DNA of 64,000 nucleotides from Spirochaeta africana DSM 8902 (GTDB lineage Bacteria > Spirochaetota > Spirochaetia > DSM-27196 > DSM-8902), in assembly GCF_000242595.2 (NCBI RefSeq), contig NC_017098.1, positions 1,054,001-1,118,000 on the forward strand, given 5' to 3'. The notes under the pieces were generated by a model. The model ran no database searches. It was not told where the DNA came from and was given only the letters and a program-made list of their open reading frames with translations. Both the position numbers and the translations under genes were made by a program. Shown here one piece after another: positions 25,869 through 34,523 of this stretch. The number at the start of each line of letters is the position of its first letter. Position 1 is the first letter of the stretch.

Positions 25869-26807
25869 TTACCGTTCATGTTGTTTTGCTTCCTCCCAGA
25901 GCAGATCCATCTCTTCGAACGCATCCTGAGTCATCTGGCTGCCGCGTGCGGCCATGGCCTTCTCGACATAGCGAAAGCGATGGTCAAATTTGGCATTCGC
26001 CCGCTGGAGGGCAATAGCCGGGTCGATCTTCAGAAAGCGTGCGACATTTACCACCGAGAACAGCAGGTCGCCGAGTTCTTCCTCCAGGTGGTCGCGGGCT
26101 GCCGCGGCGGCCGTGGAGTCAGCTGCGGCCGTGGAGTCAGCTGCGGCCGTGGAGTCAGCTGCGGCTGCGGGGCCTGTTGCGGCGTTGTCGGACGCTGTCG
26201 CGGCTTCGCGAGCCTGCCAGGCATCGCGGGTTTCCTGGAGTTCTTCGTGGATCTTGTCCCATACCGGTTCGGCCTGCAGCCAGTCAAATCCCTTTTTGGC
26301 AGCCTCTTTCTGCAGTCGGTACGATCGTTCCAGCGGTGGCAGGGCATGGCTGACCTCATCCAGTACCGAGTCCTTTGGCCGGCGCCCCTCCACCTCGACC
26401 TTGATGTTCTCCCATCGTGCAGCGACTGCCTCCGGATTGTCTGCTGCCGCCTCGCCAAACACATGCGGATGACGGCGGATCAGTTTTTCACAGACCTCCT
26501 GCAGGGCGTTCTCGATACTGATACTGCCGCCCTCCTCGTAGATGGCGGCGATCATGGTAATCATCAGGTAGACGTCCCCCAGTTCCTCCTGGATATGGGA
26601 GAGTTCGCCATCGTTAATGGCCTCGACCGCCTCATAGGCCTCCTCGATCATGGCAGCACGCAGGGTTTTCGGGGTCTGTTTCTGATCCCATGGGCAGCCC
26701 TGTGGGGAACGCAGCTGGCGGACGATGGTACAGAGCCGTTCAAATCCGGGGGTTTCGGGCCCGGGAGGCTGCAGTCGATGTGCAGAGGGTTTCTGGTCGC
26801 TGTTCAT
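25869..26807 (-). CDS. mazG: MazG-type nucleotide pyrophosphohydrolase with repeat insert
   Basis: The 312-residue protein shows two MazG halves: CPWDQKQTPKTLRAAMIEEAYE with EELGDVYLMI in the first, and LEEELGDLLFSVVNVARFL in the second. These EExxE/ExxD motifs bind Mg2+ and hydrolyse NTPs or dNTPs to NMP + PPi as a house-cleaning function. Between the halves lies an Ala/Ser/Asp/Thr insert with a six-residue repeat (ADSTAA x3), enlarging the usual 260-270 residue size. ATG 26807 is 7 nt after a -10-like TAGACT and has no Shine-Dalgarno. Confidence 0.9.
   Translation of the reverse strand: MNSDQKPSAHRLQPPGPETPGFERLCTIVRQLRSPQGCPWDQKQTPKTLRAAMIEEAYEAVEAINDGELSHIQEELGDVYLMITMIAAIYEEGGSISIENALQEVCEKLIRRHPHVFGEAAADNPEAVAARWENIKVEVEGRRPKDSVLDEVSHALPPLERSYRLQKEAAKKGFDWLQAEPVWDKIHEELQETRDAWQAREAATASDNAATGPAAAADSTAAADSTAAADSTAAAAARDHLEEELGDLLFSVVNVARFLKIDPAIALQRANAKFDHRFRYVEKAMAARGSQMTQDAFEEMDLLWEEAKQHER
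26106..26168 (+). repeat. 18-bp tandem repeat inside mazG, about three copies
   Basis: The unit GCGGCCGTGGAGTCAGCT is repeated three times without change, in frame, encoding ADSTAA on the minus strand. Confidence 0.9.
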
Positions 26808-26814
26808 GCCAGGC

Positions 26815-26820
26815 AGTCTA
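26815..26820 (-). promoter_or_regulatory. Possible leaderless-type -10 box for mazG
   Basis: TAGACT on the minus strand is followed by seven bases and ATG 26807. The -35 is weak (TATACC-like). It is divergent from the strong leaderless-type promoter of the UPF0303 gene. Confidence 0.35.
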
Positions 26821-26854
26821 CACAAAAGCGGTAGTGCGGTATACCGGGTACGGC

Positions 26855-26883
26855 TTGTCAGCAGTTTCTGCAGGGACTACACT
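26855..26883 (+). promoter_or_regulatory. Leaderless-type promoter for the UPF0303 gene
   Basis: -35 TTGTCA (26855-26860), 17-nt spacer, -10 TACACT (26878-26883), six bases, then ATG 26890. No Shine-Dalgarno. One of the cleanest examples in the window. Confidence 0.65.
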
Positions 26884-26889
26884 TGCACC

Positions 26890-27369
26890 ATGAGCGAAAT
26901 ACTCACACGATTACAGGCCGAAGAGGACGCGCTGGTATTCTCCCGGTTCGATGAGACTGATGTATGGGTGCTGGGGTGCCTGCTGGCGGACACTGCGCGT
27001 GCCGGTCAGGCCCCGGTGGCGATCGATATATCGTCTCCTGATCGCGTCCTGTTTCATTACGCCTGTCCGGGCGCCACCCCGGATAACGGCTACTGGATCG
27101 CACGAAAACGACGCACCGTGTTTCGCTTTGGCCGCAGCTCGCTGGCAGTGGGCGAGAAACTGCGGCAGGCTGGCAAAACCATAGAAGAAAAATACCTCAT
27201 CAGCGAGCAGGAGTATGCCGCTCATGGCGGGAGTTTTCCGGTGCGGGTTAAGAATGTTGGTGTGGTTGCGGCGGTAACGGTTTCCGGGCTTGCCCAGGCC
27301 GAAGATCACGCAATGGTTGTGGCGGCCTTGCAACAGCTTCAGCGGCAGCAGAACACAGCGGACACGTAG
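26890..27369 (+). CDS. UPF0303/HbpS-like (heme-degrading-domain) protein
   Basis: The 159-residue soluble protein starts MSEILTRLQAEEDALVFSRFDETD. It continues with the family stretches PVAIDISSPDRVLFHYACPGATPDN (conserved around the ligand pocket), WIARKRRTVFRFGRSS and GGSFPVRVKNVGVVAAVTVSGL, as in the GlcG/HbpS and yeast YBR137W group. Members bind haem or small ligands, but enzymatic function is largely untested. It is divergent from mazG. The start is fixed by the leaderless-type promoter. Confidence 0.85.
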   Translation: MSEILTRLQAEEDALVFSRFDETDVWVLGCLLADTARAGQAPVAIDISSPDRVLFHYACPGATPDNGYWIARKRRTVFRFGRSSLAVGEKLRQAGKTIEEKYLISEQEYAAHGGSFPVRVKNVGVVAAVTVSGLAQAEDHAMVVAALQQLQRQQNTADT

Positions 27370-27461
27370 TGCCAGCTGCACCAGCAGGGTGTATTCAAAA
27401 CCGGTCGCAGTTGTGCTGCTGTACGCCGGAATCATTTTTTTCAGCCAGGAGAAACCCGGGG

Positions 27462-27491
27462 TTGCATTCGGAATGCGGCCTCTTTTAGACT
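27462..27491 (+). promoter_or_regulatory. Leaderless-type promoter for the NSS transporter
   Basis: -35 TTGCAT (27462-27467), 18-nt spacer, -10 TAGACT (27486-27491), six bases, then ATG 27498. A small palindrome (GCATTCGGAATGC) overlaps the -35 and spacer and could be an operator. Confidence 0.55.
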
Positions 27492-27497
27492 GAGTCC

Positions 27498-28808
27498 ATG
27501 AGTGAAGCAACCAATCCGAACAAGCAACGCGCCCAGTGGTCGTCCGAGCCGGCTTTCGTATTCTCGATGGCAGCGGCGGCGGTCGGGCTGGGCAATCTGT
27601 GGCGTTTCCCGTATATGGTGGGCGAGAACGGCGGGGCTGCCTTTATCATAGCCTATCTGATTGCTCTGGCGGTTATTGCACTGCCCATCATGATGATGGA
27701 GGTTGGTGCTGGTCGTCTGGCTCAGGGCAGTGCGGTTGCAACCTTTCGCACGGCTCATCCGCGAATCGGCAGCATGTATGGATGGCTGGTGGTGCTGCTG
27801 ACCATCGCCATTACCAGTTACTACCTGGTAATAACCGGCTGGACACTTGGCTACGCAGTACGGGCGGTTTCCTTTAATCTGACAACCTTCGATGAGTTCA
27901 GTGCCGGCTGGGAGTCGCTGTGGTACTTTTTCGCGGTTACGGTTCTGGCCGTTCTCCTGTTGATAAAGGGGGTTTCTGCTATCGAGAAGCTTTCCAAGCT
28001 GCTGATGCCGGTTCTGTTGATCGTGATACTGACCCTGGTGGGGTTTGCTACCCGGGTAGATGGCTTTGCCCAGGCGCGAGAATTCATGTTTCAGGCTGAT
28101 CTCAGTCTGCTGGGAAGCGGTTCGCTGTGGGTGTTCGCAATCGGTCAGGCGTTCTATACCCTGGCGGTCGGGCAGGGGTACCTGGTTACCTACGGGAGCT
28201 ACATCCCCGAGAAAACCCATGTACCGCGTGCGTGCATGGTGGTAGCCGGCACCGAGACTGCGATCGCGCTGCTGGCCGGGTTTATGATCTTCCCGTTTGT
28301 GTTCACCTTTGGCCATGACCCGGGTGAGGGCAGCCAGCTGGCATTCAGTACCCTGCCGCAGGTGTTCGAGACCATGCGCGGCGGGCCGCTACTGGCGATC
28401 GCGTTTTTCCTGCTGTTCTTTGCGGCCGCCTTCAGTTCCTGCCTTGCCGGTCTCAAGGTGATCATCGCTGCCATAGAGGAGGAGTTCCGTTTGAAGGCAT
28501 CCCAGGCAGTGCTGGTGGTTGGTGCGCTGATGCTGCTGTTGGGAATTCCGTCGGCACTCAGCTTTACCGAGGTCCAGCTGACGGTGGCGGGCATGCCGTT
28601 TCTTGATTTTATGGATCAGTTCGGCGGCACCAATGTGGTGATTGCGTCCGGGATTATCGGCGCCGGTCTGTTCTGCTGGCTGGTACCACGCATCCGCATT
28701 CACCGGAGCCTGACCACCACCAGTCGCGGTTGGGAACGGGTGATTGTGCGCGTCGGGCGGGCGCTGCCGGTGCTGGGGATTCTGCTGGTTATCTGGCAGA
28801 TCCTCTGA
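27498..28808 (+). CDS. Sodium-dependent transporter, NSS/SNF family
   Basis: The 436-residue protein has eleven or so helices. The NSS hallmark WSSEPAFVFSMAAAAVGLGNLWRFPYMVGENGG (Na+/substrate sites of helix 1) is complete. Later features include YLITAL-type helix 3 residues (SYYLVITGWTLGY), SLLGSGSLWVFAIGQAFYTLAVGQGYLVTYGSY and FAAAFSSCLAGLKV. It imports an amino acid or related amine with Na+, as LeuT and MhsT do. It has no Shine-Dalgarno; see the promoter entry. Confidence 0.93.
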   Translation: MSEATNPNKQRAQWSSEPAFVFSMAAAAVGLGNLWRFPYMVGENGGAAFIIAYLIALAVIALPIMMMEVGAGRLAQGSAVATFRTAHPRIGSMYGWLVVLLTIAITSYYLVITGWTLGYAVRAVSFNLTTFDEFSAGWESLWYFFAVTVLAVLLLIKGVSAIEKLSKLLMPVLLIVILTLVGFATRVDGFAQAREFMFQADLSLLGSGSLWVFAIGQAFYTLAVGQGYLVTYGSYIPEKTHVPRACMVVAGTETAIALLAGFMIFPFVFTFGHDPGEGSQLAFSTLPQVFETMRGGPLLAIAFFLLFFAAAFSSCLAGLKVIIAAIEEEFRLKASQAVLVVGALMLLLGIPSALSFTEVQLTVAGMPFLDFMDQFGGTNVVIASGIIGAGLFCWLVPRIRIHRSLTTTSRGWERVIVRVGRALPVLGILLVIWQIL

Positions 28809-28831
28809 ATCTTGATCGCAGGCAGCCAAAT

Positions 28832-28860
28832 TTGTATTCTGCCATCTGCAGGCTTATGCT
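28832..28860 (+). promoter_or_regulatory. Sigma70-like promoter for the PilZ gene
   Basis: -35 TTGTAT (28832-28837), 17-nt spacer, -10 TATGCT (28855-28860). The ATG at 28884 gives a short leader with GAGGG. Confidence 0.45.
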
Positions 28861-28883
28861 TATAGCACGAGAGGGCTTGTGGT

Positions 28884-29969
28884 ATGGGTACGTCAGGTCT
28901 GCCAGAATGGGCGGTAATCTCTCCACTGGAGCTGTTCCTGTTTCTGGGAATCACCGGATTGATTGTTGGCGGGTTGAGCTGGTACAGCTACACCCGTCGC
29001 CAGCAGCAGCAGGCGGCGCGTCTTCAGCGAGCGAGGCGAACCTTTCAGCGGCTCATAGATCAGTACGGGCTGATTTCCGATGAACGGGCTGTGGTCGAGG
29101 TGCTGGCACGCTATCTGCGCGAGCCGGAAAAGGCGTATCTGCTGCTGGAAAACCAGGCGTTGTTCGATGCCTGCGTTGACCAGGCAAAGTCAGACCGGGT
29201 GCTGTCCGAGGATGCGGCGGCCGAGGTTCGCCTGAAGCTCAGATTCGGGCCCAAGCGTGCAGGCAATCGGGCGCTTTCCAGTGTCGAGCTGGCAAATGGA
29301 ACCGCAGTGGTTATGAAGCAGATTCCCCGACCGGCGGCTCATGGGCAGCATCGCAGCGGGCAGCGTCCCGGCGGAGGTCACCGCAAGGGGCATCACGACG
29401 CACATCGCCATGCGGGAGAACCGCATGCTGGCAGACACCGGGTTGGTACACACCAGCTGGTCATCGGGCGGGTGCTGAAATCCGGTGCAAGCGGCCTTCG
29501 GATACACACCGATTCTGGCGGTCGGCCATTCCCGCCGCATGCCCGTATTCTGGTAATGTATCACGATGCGTCAGGAGCATATGAGTTCGAGACCGAGGTG
29601 CTTTCGTGGGCGGACTCGGTGCTGCTGCTCAAGCATGCCGATCGGCCCAGCCCCCTGCAGCAGCGGGCCTCGTTTCGCAAGCGGGTCTATCTGCCCACCT
29701 ATGTCAAGCGAGCCGGCAGCACGGAACCTGCGGGCCTTACCCATTTCATGGATCTGAGCTGTACCGGGGCAGCTATCATGAATCCGGAACGCCGTTTCAA
29801 GGCCGGGGATCATGTAGTGCTCAAATTTCATCCCGACAGCTTTGACTATCTGAGTGTACTGGGCAAGGTCGTTCGCACCTCACGTAAAAATTCGGTGGCA
29901 CACATCAGCTTTGAGAATCTGCAGCCGACGGTGCAGAAGCGGTTATACGGCTACATCTTTCGCCGGTAA
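28884..29969 (+). CDS. Membrane-anchored PilZ-domain protein with His-rich linker
   Basis: The 361-residue protein has one N-terminal membrane helix (about 14-33), a charged helical region (40-150), and a strikingly His/Gly/Arg-rich linker at about 152-190 (HRKGHHDAHRHAGEPHAGRH). A PilZ domain follows. The c-di-GMP motifs are visible: RASFRKRV (RxxxR, about 258) and DLSCTGAAI (DxSxxG type, about 290). The layout matches spirochaetal PilZ proteins that couple c-di-GMP to motility or envelope functions. The linker could bind metal ions or just be repeat-derived. It is upstream of the adenylate cyclase gene. Confidence 0.82.
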   Translation: MGTSGLPEWAVISPLELFLFLGITGLIVGGLSWYSYTRRQQQQAARLQRARRTFQRLIDQYGLISDERAVVEVLARYLREPEKAYLLLENQALFDACVDQAKSDRVLSEDAAAEVRLKLRFGPKRAGNRALSSVELANGTAVVMKQIPRPAAHGQHRSGQRPGGGHRKGHHDAHRHAGEPHAGRHRVGTHQLVIGRVLKSGASGLRIHTDSGGRPFPPHARILVMYHDASGAYEFETEVLSWADSVLLLKHADRPSPLQQRASFRKRVYLPTYVKRAGSTEPAGLTHFMDLSCTGAAIMNPERRFKAGDHVVLKFHPDSFDYLSVLGKVVRTSRKNSVAHISFENLQPTVQKRLYGYIFRR

Positions 29970-30000
29970 ATCGATCCTTTTCCAGAGCTGGAAATGCGGC

Positions 30001-30006
30001 TATACT
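30001..30006 (+). promoter_or_regulatory. Leaderless-type -10 box for the adenylate cyclase gene
   Basis: TATACT is followed by seven bases and ATG 30014. A -35 candidate TTTCCA lies 16 nt upstream (29979-29984). No Shine-Dalgarno is present. Confidence 0.45.
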
Positions 30007-30013
30007 GATAGCC

Positions 30014-32134
30014 ATGTACCGACCCGACGGCACCAAGGTGTTCTTTCGTACCGCATTCAACGTTCTGGTGATATCCGTGATTGCCTTCACCGGCCTGGTG
30101 ATCGGCGGGTTCTATTTCTACACCACCATTTCCCTGGTAGAGCGCCTGTCTACCGATCTGTTCGACGAGATTTCCCGACGCCCGCAGGAGCTGGCCGAGC
30201 GACACCTCGAGGGCGCCAAGGCGGCTGCGAGTCTCAATCTCGGGCTGGCAGAGGCCGGTCTGCTGGATATCGGGGACTACGATGGGCTGGCGGATCATTT
30301 TGTGCAGATTCTGCGTGCCTTTCCCGATATTACCATTGCTGCCTGGGGGGACGAGCAGGGGTCGAGTGTCCTGGCGTATCGCACCTATACCGGCGATCTT
30401 GAGGTGCATGCCTGGCATCAGCGCCTGATGGATGGCGTTCCCGCAACCGAGTTCACGGTGCATGCTGCTGCGGGACCTTCCGGTGGTGTTCAGTCCGACG
30501 AGCCGCTGTTTCACGAACTGACGACCGGAACCCGCCGGTTCGATCCGAGGCAGCGGCCATGGTATCGCGGGGCAGTTGAGCAGGGCGGGCCGCACTGGAC
30601 CGAGCCGTATGTCTGGTCCCCGCAGGATGTGCCGGGAATAACCTATGGGGTGCCCATGTACGCCGATTCCGGCGAGCTCGAGGGGGTGTTTACCATCGAC
30701 TTTGAGCTTGAGTTTCTGTCTCTGTTCATGCAGGAGTTATCAGTCAAGGAGTCCGGTAAGGTTTTTATTCTGGATAGTGCCGGACGGATTATCGCCCATC
30801 CGAACCCGGTGCGCACGGTAGATCGACAGGCTACCAGCAGTTCGGTAGCGCATGCCTTGCACAGCCGGGATCCTGCGGTAGCTGGTGCATATCAGTTGCT
30901 GCGCGACTACACCCGGGAGCATGGCGGTGAGGCCGGTCGGCGATACTCGATGTATGTCCCGGAGAAGCTGCAAACCGTGTTTGATATGGATGGCGAACGC
31001 CAGGTGCTGGTGACCCGTCCCCTGCCCATAAGCGACAGCATGGTGTGGTACATCACCCTGGTTATTCCGGAAGATGAATTGCTGGGAGATGTCCGCCGCA
31101 GCGTGCGGATGACCGTAATAGTCTGCATCTTTATCCTGCTGTTAAGCCTGATAGCCGGTTTGCTGGTATCGAGCAGCATCAAGCGGCCGCTGCGGGCCAT
31201 GTTCGCCGAGGTTGAGGCGATGGGATCGCTCGATCTTATGCCCAAGAGAGCGATCCGGTCCTATATTCGCGAGATAGACCAGATCGGGGATGCGATCGAG
31301 CGTACCAAATCCAGTCTGCGCTCCTTCGAAAAATACATCCCGGCAGAGATCGTACGCCAGCTGCAGGAGCAGGGGGAGGAGGCCAGGCTGGGCGGAGAAC
31401 ATCGCGAGCTCACCATCCTGTTCTGCGATCTGGAGGATTTCTCCGGCATCGCCTCCCGGTACAGCCCGCAGGATCTGGTCGGGCTGCTGGAGGTCTATTT
31501 TCGGGAGATCAGCCAGGTTATCCGGGAATCCGGCGGTACCGTAGACAAGTTTATCGGGGATGCAGTTATGGGCTTCTGGGGCGCGCCAGTGGAGTCCGCA
31601 CTCCATGCCGCAACGGCAGCGCGCGCTGCTATGCAGATTCAGGATCGCCTGCAGGTGCTTCGCGATGACGGGTATCCCTTCCACGCCAGAATCGGGCTGT
31701 GCAGCGGTGAGGTTATGGTCGGCAACATCGGCGCCCACGACCGTATGAACTATACCGTTATCGGCCAGAGCGTGAATATTGCCAACCGACTCGAGAGTCT
31801 GAACAAGATCTATGGAACCGGTGTGCTGGTAAGTGAAAGCACCCGGGTACAGTTCGACGATGATCTGCTGGTACGCCGGGTTGATACGGTCCGGGTGAAC
31901 GGCGTGGGCGAGCGAGTGGCGGTGTATCAGCCGATGGGGGATCGCCACAGACTGGATTCTGACGAGACAGAGGTAGTACTGCAGGGAATCCGGATCTATG
32001 AGCAGGCCCTGCAGGCATACGAAGATGGTGATATGCCGGAGGCGGTTGCGCAGTTTCTGTCCTGCCTTCGAGTTATGCCAGGGGATCCTGCTGCCCGGTA
32101 TTTTCTGGCCCGGTTGGATGCACACGAGTCATGA
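30014..32134 (+). CDS. Membrane adenylate/guanylate cyclase (Cache-HAMP-class III cyclase)
   Basis: The 706-residue protein has a helix at about 12-38, a periplasmic double-Cache-like sensor (about 45-355, with RQRPWYRGAVEQGG and GVFTIDFELEFLS), a second helix (about 358-380) and a HAMP region. A class III cyclase domain follows: metal Asp in FCDLEDF (about 471), second Asp in DKFIGDAVMGFWG (about 513) with the base-selecting Lys, and VNIANRLES. It should make cAMP (Lys is compatible with ATP) in response to an external small molecule. The C-terminus has a short helical, TPR-like tail. Confidence 0.92.
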   Translation: MYRPDGTKVFFRTAFNVLVISVIAFTGLVIGGFYFYTTISLVERLSTDLFDEISRRPQELAERHLEGAKAAASLNLGLAEAGLLDIGDYDGLADHFVQILRAFPDITIAAWGDEQGSSVLAYRTYTGDLEVHAWHQRLMDGVPATEFTVHAAAGPSGGVQSDEPLFHELTTGTRRFDPRQRPWYRGAVEQGGPHWTEPYVWSPQDVPGITYGVPMYADSGELEGVFTIDFELEFLSLFMQELSVKESGKVFILDSAGRIIAHPNPVRTVDRQATSSSVAHALHSRDPAVAGAYQLLRDYTREHGGEAGRRYSMYVPEKLQTVFDMDGERQVLVTRPLPISDSMVWYITLVIPEDELLGDVRRSVRMTVIVCIFILLLSLIAGLLVSSSIKRPLRAMFAEVEAMGSLDLMPKRAIRSYIREIDQIGDAIERTKSSLRSFEKYIPAEIVRQLQEQGEEARLGGEHRELTILFCDLEDFSGIASRYSPQDLVGLLEVYFREISQVIRESGGTVDKFIGDAVMGFWGAPVESALHAATAARAAMQIQDRLQVLRDDGYPFHARIGLCSGEVMVGNIGAHDRMNYTVIGQSVNIANRLESLNKIYGTGVLVSESTRVQFDDDLLVRRVDTVRVNGVGERVAVYQPMGDRHRLDSDETEVVLQGIRIYEQALQAYEDGDMPEAVAQFLSCLRVMPGDPAARYFLARLDAHES

Positions 32135-32176
32135 TTTCTTTCGCCGGCTGTGGTATACTGCCAGCGGAGGAATGTA

Positions 32177-32713
32177 ATGAACAAGAAGAATCTGCTTATC
32201 GTTTTCGCCCTTATGCTTGCAGCGGTGCACTGGACAGTTGCTGATGCACCCCTCACCGAGGATCTGATCACCCAGTGGGTTGGCTCCATGGAGGCCATCG
32301 ACGAGTGGGGCACCGACCCTGCCAATCAGCTGGAAGATATGGATGCAGAGCTTGATCCACTGGACTTCGAAGCAACCTTTGTACAGATTGCCGAACAGCA
32401 TGTCGAGATCGGCGGGATTGTGCGTGACCACGGTTTTTCCGATAATCAGGAGTGGGCTCACTACGGATCACGGATAATGTATGCCTATGGGGCGCTCCAG
32501 ATGGAAGCCGACTCCCCGAATGTACGGCAGGAGCTGCAGCAGCAGCTGGAGTTGATCGAGGCTCAGACCGAGTTGAGCGAGGAGCAAAGGGCTATGATGC
32601 AGCAGCAGCTTGAACAGGTTATGGTGCTGCTGGATCGCATGGACAATGCCCCCGAGGCTGATCGCGCTGCGGTACAGCAGCATGCCAGTCTGCTCGCACC
32701 GGTGTTTGAGTAA
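32177..32713 (+). CDS. Secreted Gln/Glu-rich helical protein
   Basis: The 178-residue protein starts at ATG 32177 with GGAGG. It has a signal peptide (KKNLLIVFALMLAAVHWTVA) and then an acidic, mostly helical body; residues about 115-160 (QELQQQLELIEAQTELSEEQ and on) look like a coiled coil. I do not recognise a family. It is followed 20 bp later by the CsgG-like gene, suggesting joint function in the envelope. Confidence 0.75.
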   Translation: MNKKNLLIVFALMLAAVHWTVADAPLTEDLITQWVGSMEAIDEWGTDPANQLEDMDAELDPLDFEATFVQIAEQHVEIGGIVRDHGFSDNQEWAHYGSRIMYAYGALQMEADSPNVRQELQQQLELIEAQTELSEEQRAMMQQQLEQVMVLLDRMDNAPEADRAAVQQHASLLAPVFE

Positions 32714-32733
32714 CATCCCTCGGTACTGCCGAC

Positions 32734-34032
32734 ATGAAAAAAATTATACTGGCCGGGATGTTTGTGCTGGGGGGAATGACGGGGCTGTTTGCTGAGCAGC
32801 CTCGTATTGCAGTACTGGATATTCAGTCCAGCAGTCTTGAGCGTGGTCAGACCCAGGTGCTTACCGATATTTTCCGCACCGAACTGTTCAAGACTGGCTT
32901 GTTTCAGATTATTGAACAGACCCAGGTGCAGCAGGTCGCGGCCGGCAGCGACGGGGTGACGAGTGCCACCTTACGGCTATTGGCAGAACAGCTGGATGTC
33001 GACACCATAATGGTTATGAACCTGGAACGGCTGGGTCAAGAGCGTCTGGTATTCAATGTTCGCATGATAGAGGTCCCGCAACAGCTGCTGGTGTATACCG
33101 AGAACTTCTTTCTACCCAGCGAGGATCATCTGTTCGAAACCCTGGTTCAGCTGACCCTGCAGGTGCGGCGATTTTTTGCCGGGGATGATCTGGATGCCGT
33201 ATCCGGCGACGCAGCCCGCTGGTCCCAGTTGGGAGCCTCTGCTGCGGAGATCGAGTTGTTTCAGCAGCGCGGAATCGCCCCGGCTGATTATATCGAACTG
33301 AGGCAGTACGATATCAGTTTCGGGATCAGCCAGTTTGCGGCTGCGGTACGCAACAACTGGGATCTGGATGCGCTGCGACAGTTCTTCCAGGCCGAGATAC
33401 GCTATTATCTGGCTCAGCGAGCATTCTCGCTGGGGCTGTATTCCCTGGATCACTATCGTACGAGCTTTCGCCCGCAGGGCTTCAGTTTTGTGGATTACCT
33501 GGATGCCTACGAGAAGAATATCCTCTCTGCAAGAGAGTATCAGCAGTACATCGACGGGTATCGCCGGGATCATGTGCTGCTGGGAATAGGTGCGGTGGCG
33601 GATAATTTTCCGTTGGCGAATGCTGACTTCAGCTATCCCATGCTGCAGCTGGGGTGGGAACATTACTGGACCGCGTATCAGCGTGGGCTGTGGAAGGCCA
33701 GCTCCGAGGTCGGACTGATGTTTCTGCTGCTTGCACCAACCCCGTACCTGCAGGCAAACATCTATGTCGGCAGTGAGCCATACTATTTCAAGTTTGGTGC
33801 CGGAGTAGCTGCCGAGCTGCTGTTAGGCGGTCATGTGGCAGGCTTTACCTCGGTTGGCATGGAGGTGCTGGAGCGTTTCGAGGTCAGCCTGCTGACAACC
33901 TGGGCCGGGACACAGCCGTACGTTTCCTACACCGATTTTGAAACTCGACGGGGTGAGGACGGGTATGCAGGTCTGCGGTTCCCGTATTTCGGAATTCAGT
34001 TCTCCATGAAGTTCTCGGATATTCTGTTTTAG
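32734..34032 (+). CDS. Exported protein: CsgG-like N-terminal domain plus probable beta-barrel
   Basis: The 432-residue protein has a signal peptide (KKIILAGMFVLGGMTGLFA). Residues 22-150 resemble the CsgG/TolB-N-like fold (RIAVLDIQSSSLERGQTQVLTDIFRTEL; FQIIEQTQVQQV; VDTIMVMNLERLG). A middle helical section follows, and the last 130 residues alternate aromatic/polar residues and end in Phe (FPYFGIQFSMKFSDILF), as expected for outer-membrane strands. The fusion of a CsgG-like domain with a barrel is typical of uncharacterised spirochaete proteins. Its role, possibly export or envelope assembly, is an inference. Confidence 0.75.
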   Translation: MKKIILAGMFVLGGMTGLFAEQPRIAVLDIQSSSLERGQTQVLTDIFRTELFKTGLFQIIEQTQVQQVAAGSDGVTSATLRLLAEQLDVDTIMVMNLERLGQERLVFNVRMIEVPQQLLVYTENFFLPSEDHLFETLVQLTLQVRRFFAGDDLDAVSGDAARWSQLGASAAEIELFQQRGIAPADYIELRQYDISFGISQFAAAVRNNWDLDALRQFFQAEIRYYLAQRAFSLGLYSLDHYRTSFRPQGFSFVDYLDAYEKNILSAREYQQYIDGYRRDHVLLGIGAVADNFPLANADFSYPMLQLGWEHYWTAYQRGLWKASSEVGLMFLLLAPTPYLQANIYVGSEPYYFKFGAGVAAELLLGGHVAGFTSVGMEVLERFEVSLLTTWAGTQPYVSYTDFETRRGEDGYAGLRFPYFGIQFSMKFSDILF

Positions 34033-34056
34033 TATACAATTACCGCTGGAGGCTGA

Positions 34057-34518
34057 ATGCAGGCAAAAATTATCAACCCGTTCCTGGCGGCTGCAATCGC
34101 GTTGTTCAAGGATACCTTCGGACTGGAGGCTGTCGCCGGCGAGATCTATGCCGTTCAGGACCAGATAAACCATCGATGGGAGATCTCCGGGGTTCTGGGA
34201 ATAACCGGGGATCATCATGGTGTAGTAGCCCTGCGGCTGCCGCGGGTGTTGGCAGACAAGATGCTGCACAAGTCCGGTGTACATACCCGCGATGAACACG
34301 AGCGGCAGGAGATGGTGAACAACATGGTTGGCGAGCTTACCAATATTATTGCCGGCAATGCGGCTAATCAGTTTGAGGATGCCGACATCGATATCTCGCC
34401 GCCGGTGGTAGTGCTGGGGGCACATCACGAGATTCACTGGCCCAGAATAGCTCCGGTTATCGGGATTCCGTTTCGAACCCCGGCCGGACCATTCGAGGTC
34501 GATGTGTGTCTGCAGTAA
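34057..34518 (+). CDS. cheX: Chemotaxis phosphatase CheX
   Basis: The 153-residue protein begins MQAKIINPFLAAAIALFKDTFG. It contains the CheC/CheX/FliY phosphatase motif ExxN (ELTNIIAGNA, Glu 93 and Asn 96), preceded by RQEMVNNMVG. CheX dephosphorylates CheY-P; in spirochaetes it replaces CheZ. A GGAGG precedes the ATG. It stands alone rather than in the cheA operon often seen in Borrelia and Treponema, and converges with the GGT-like gene 5 bp away. Confidence 0.92.
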   Translation: MQAKIINPFLAAAIALFKDTFGLEAVAGEIYAVQDQINHRWEISGVLGITGDHHGVVALRLPRVLADKMLHKSGVHTRDEHERQEMVNNMVGELTNIIAGNAANQFEDADIDISPPVVVLGAHHEIHWPRIAPVIGIPFRTPAGPFEVDVCLQ

Positions 34519-34523
34519 GGGGG

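Noticed and set aside
25878-26834. Plus-strand frame covering mazG
   Set aside because: Same length as mazG but produced by the opposite strand; its composition (Cys/Arg/Gly repeats from the minisatellite) is not protein-like.
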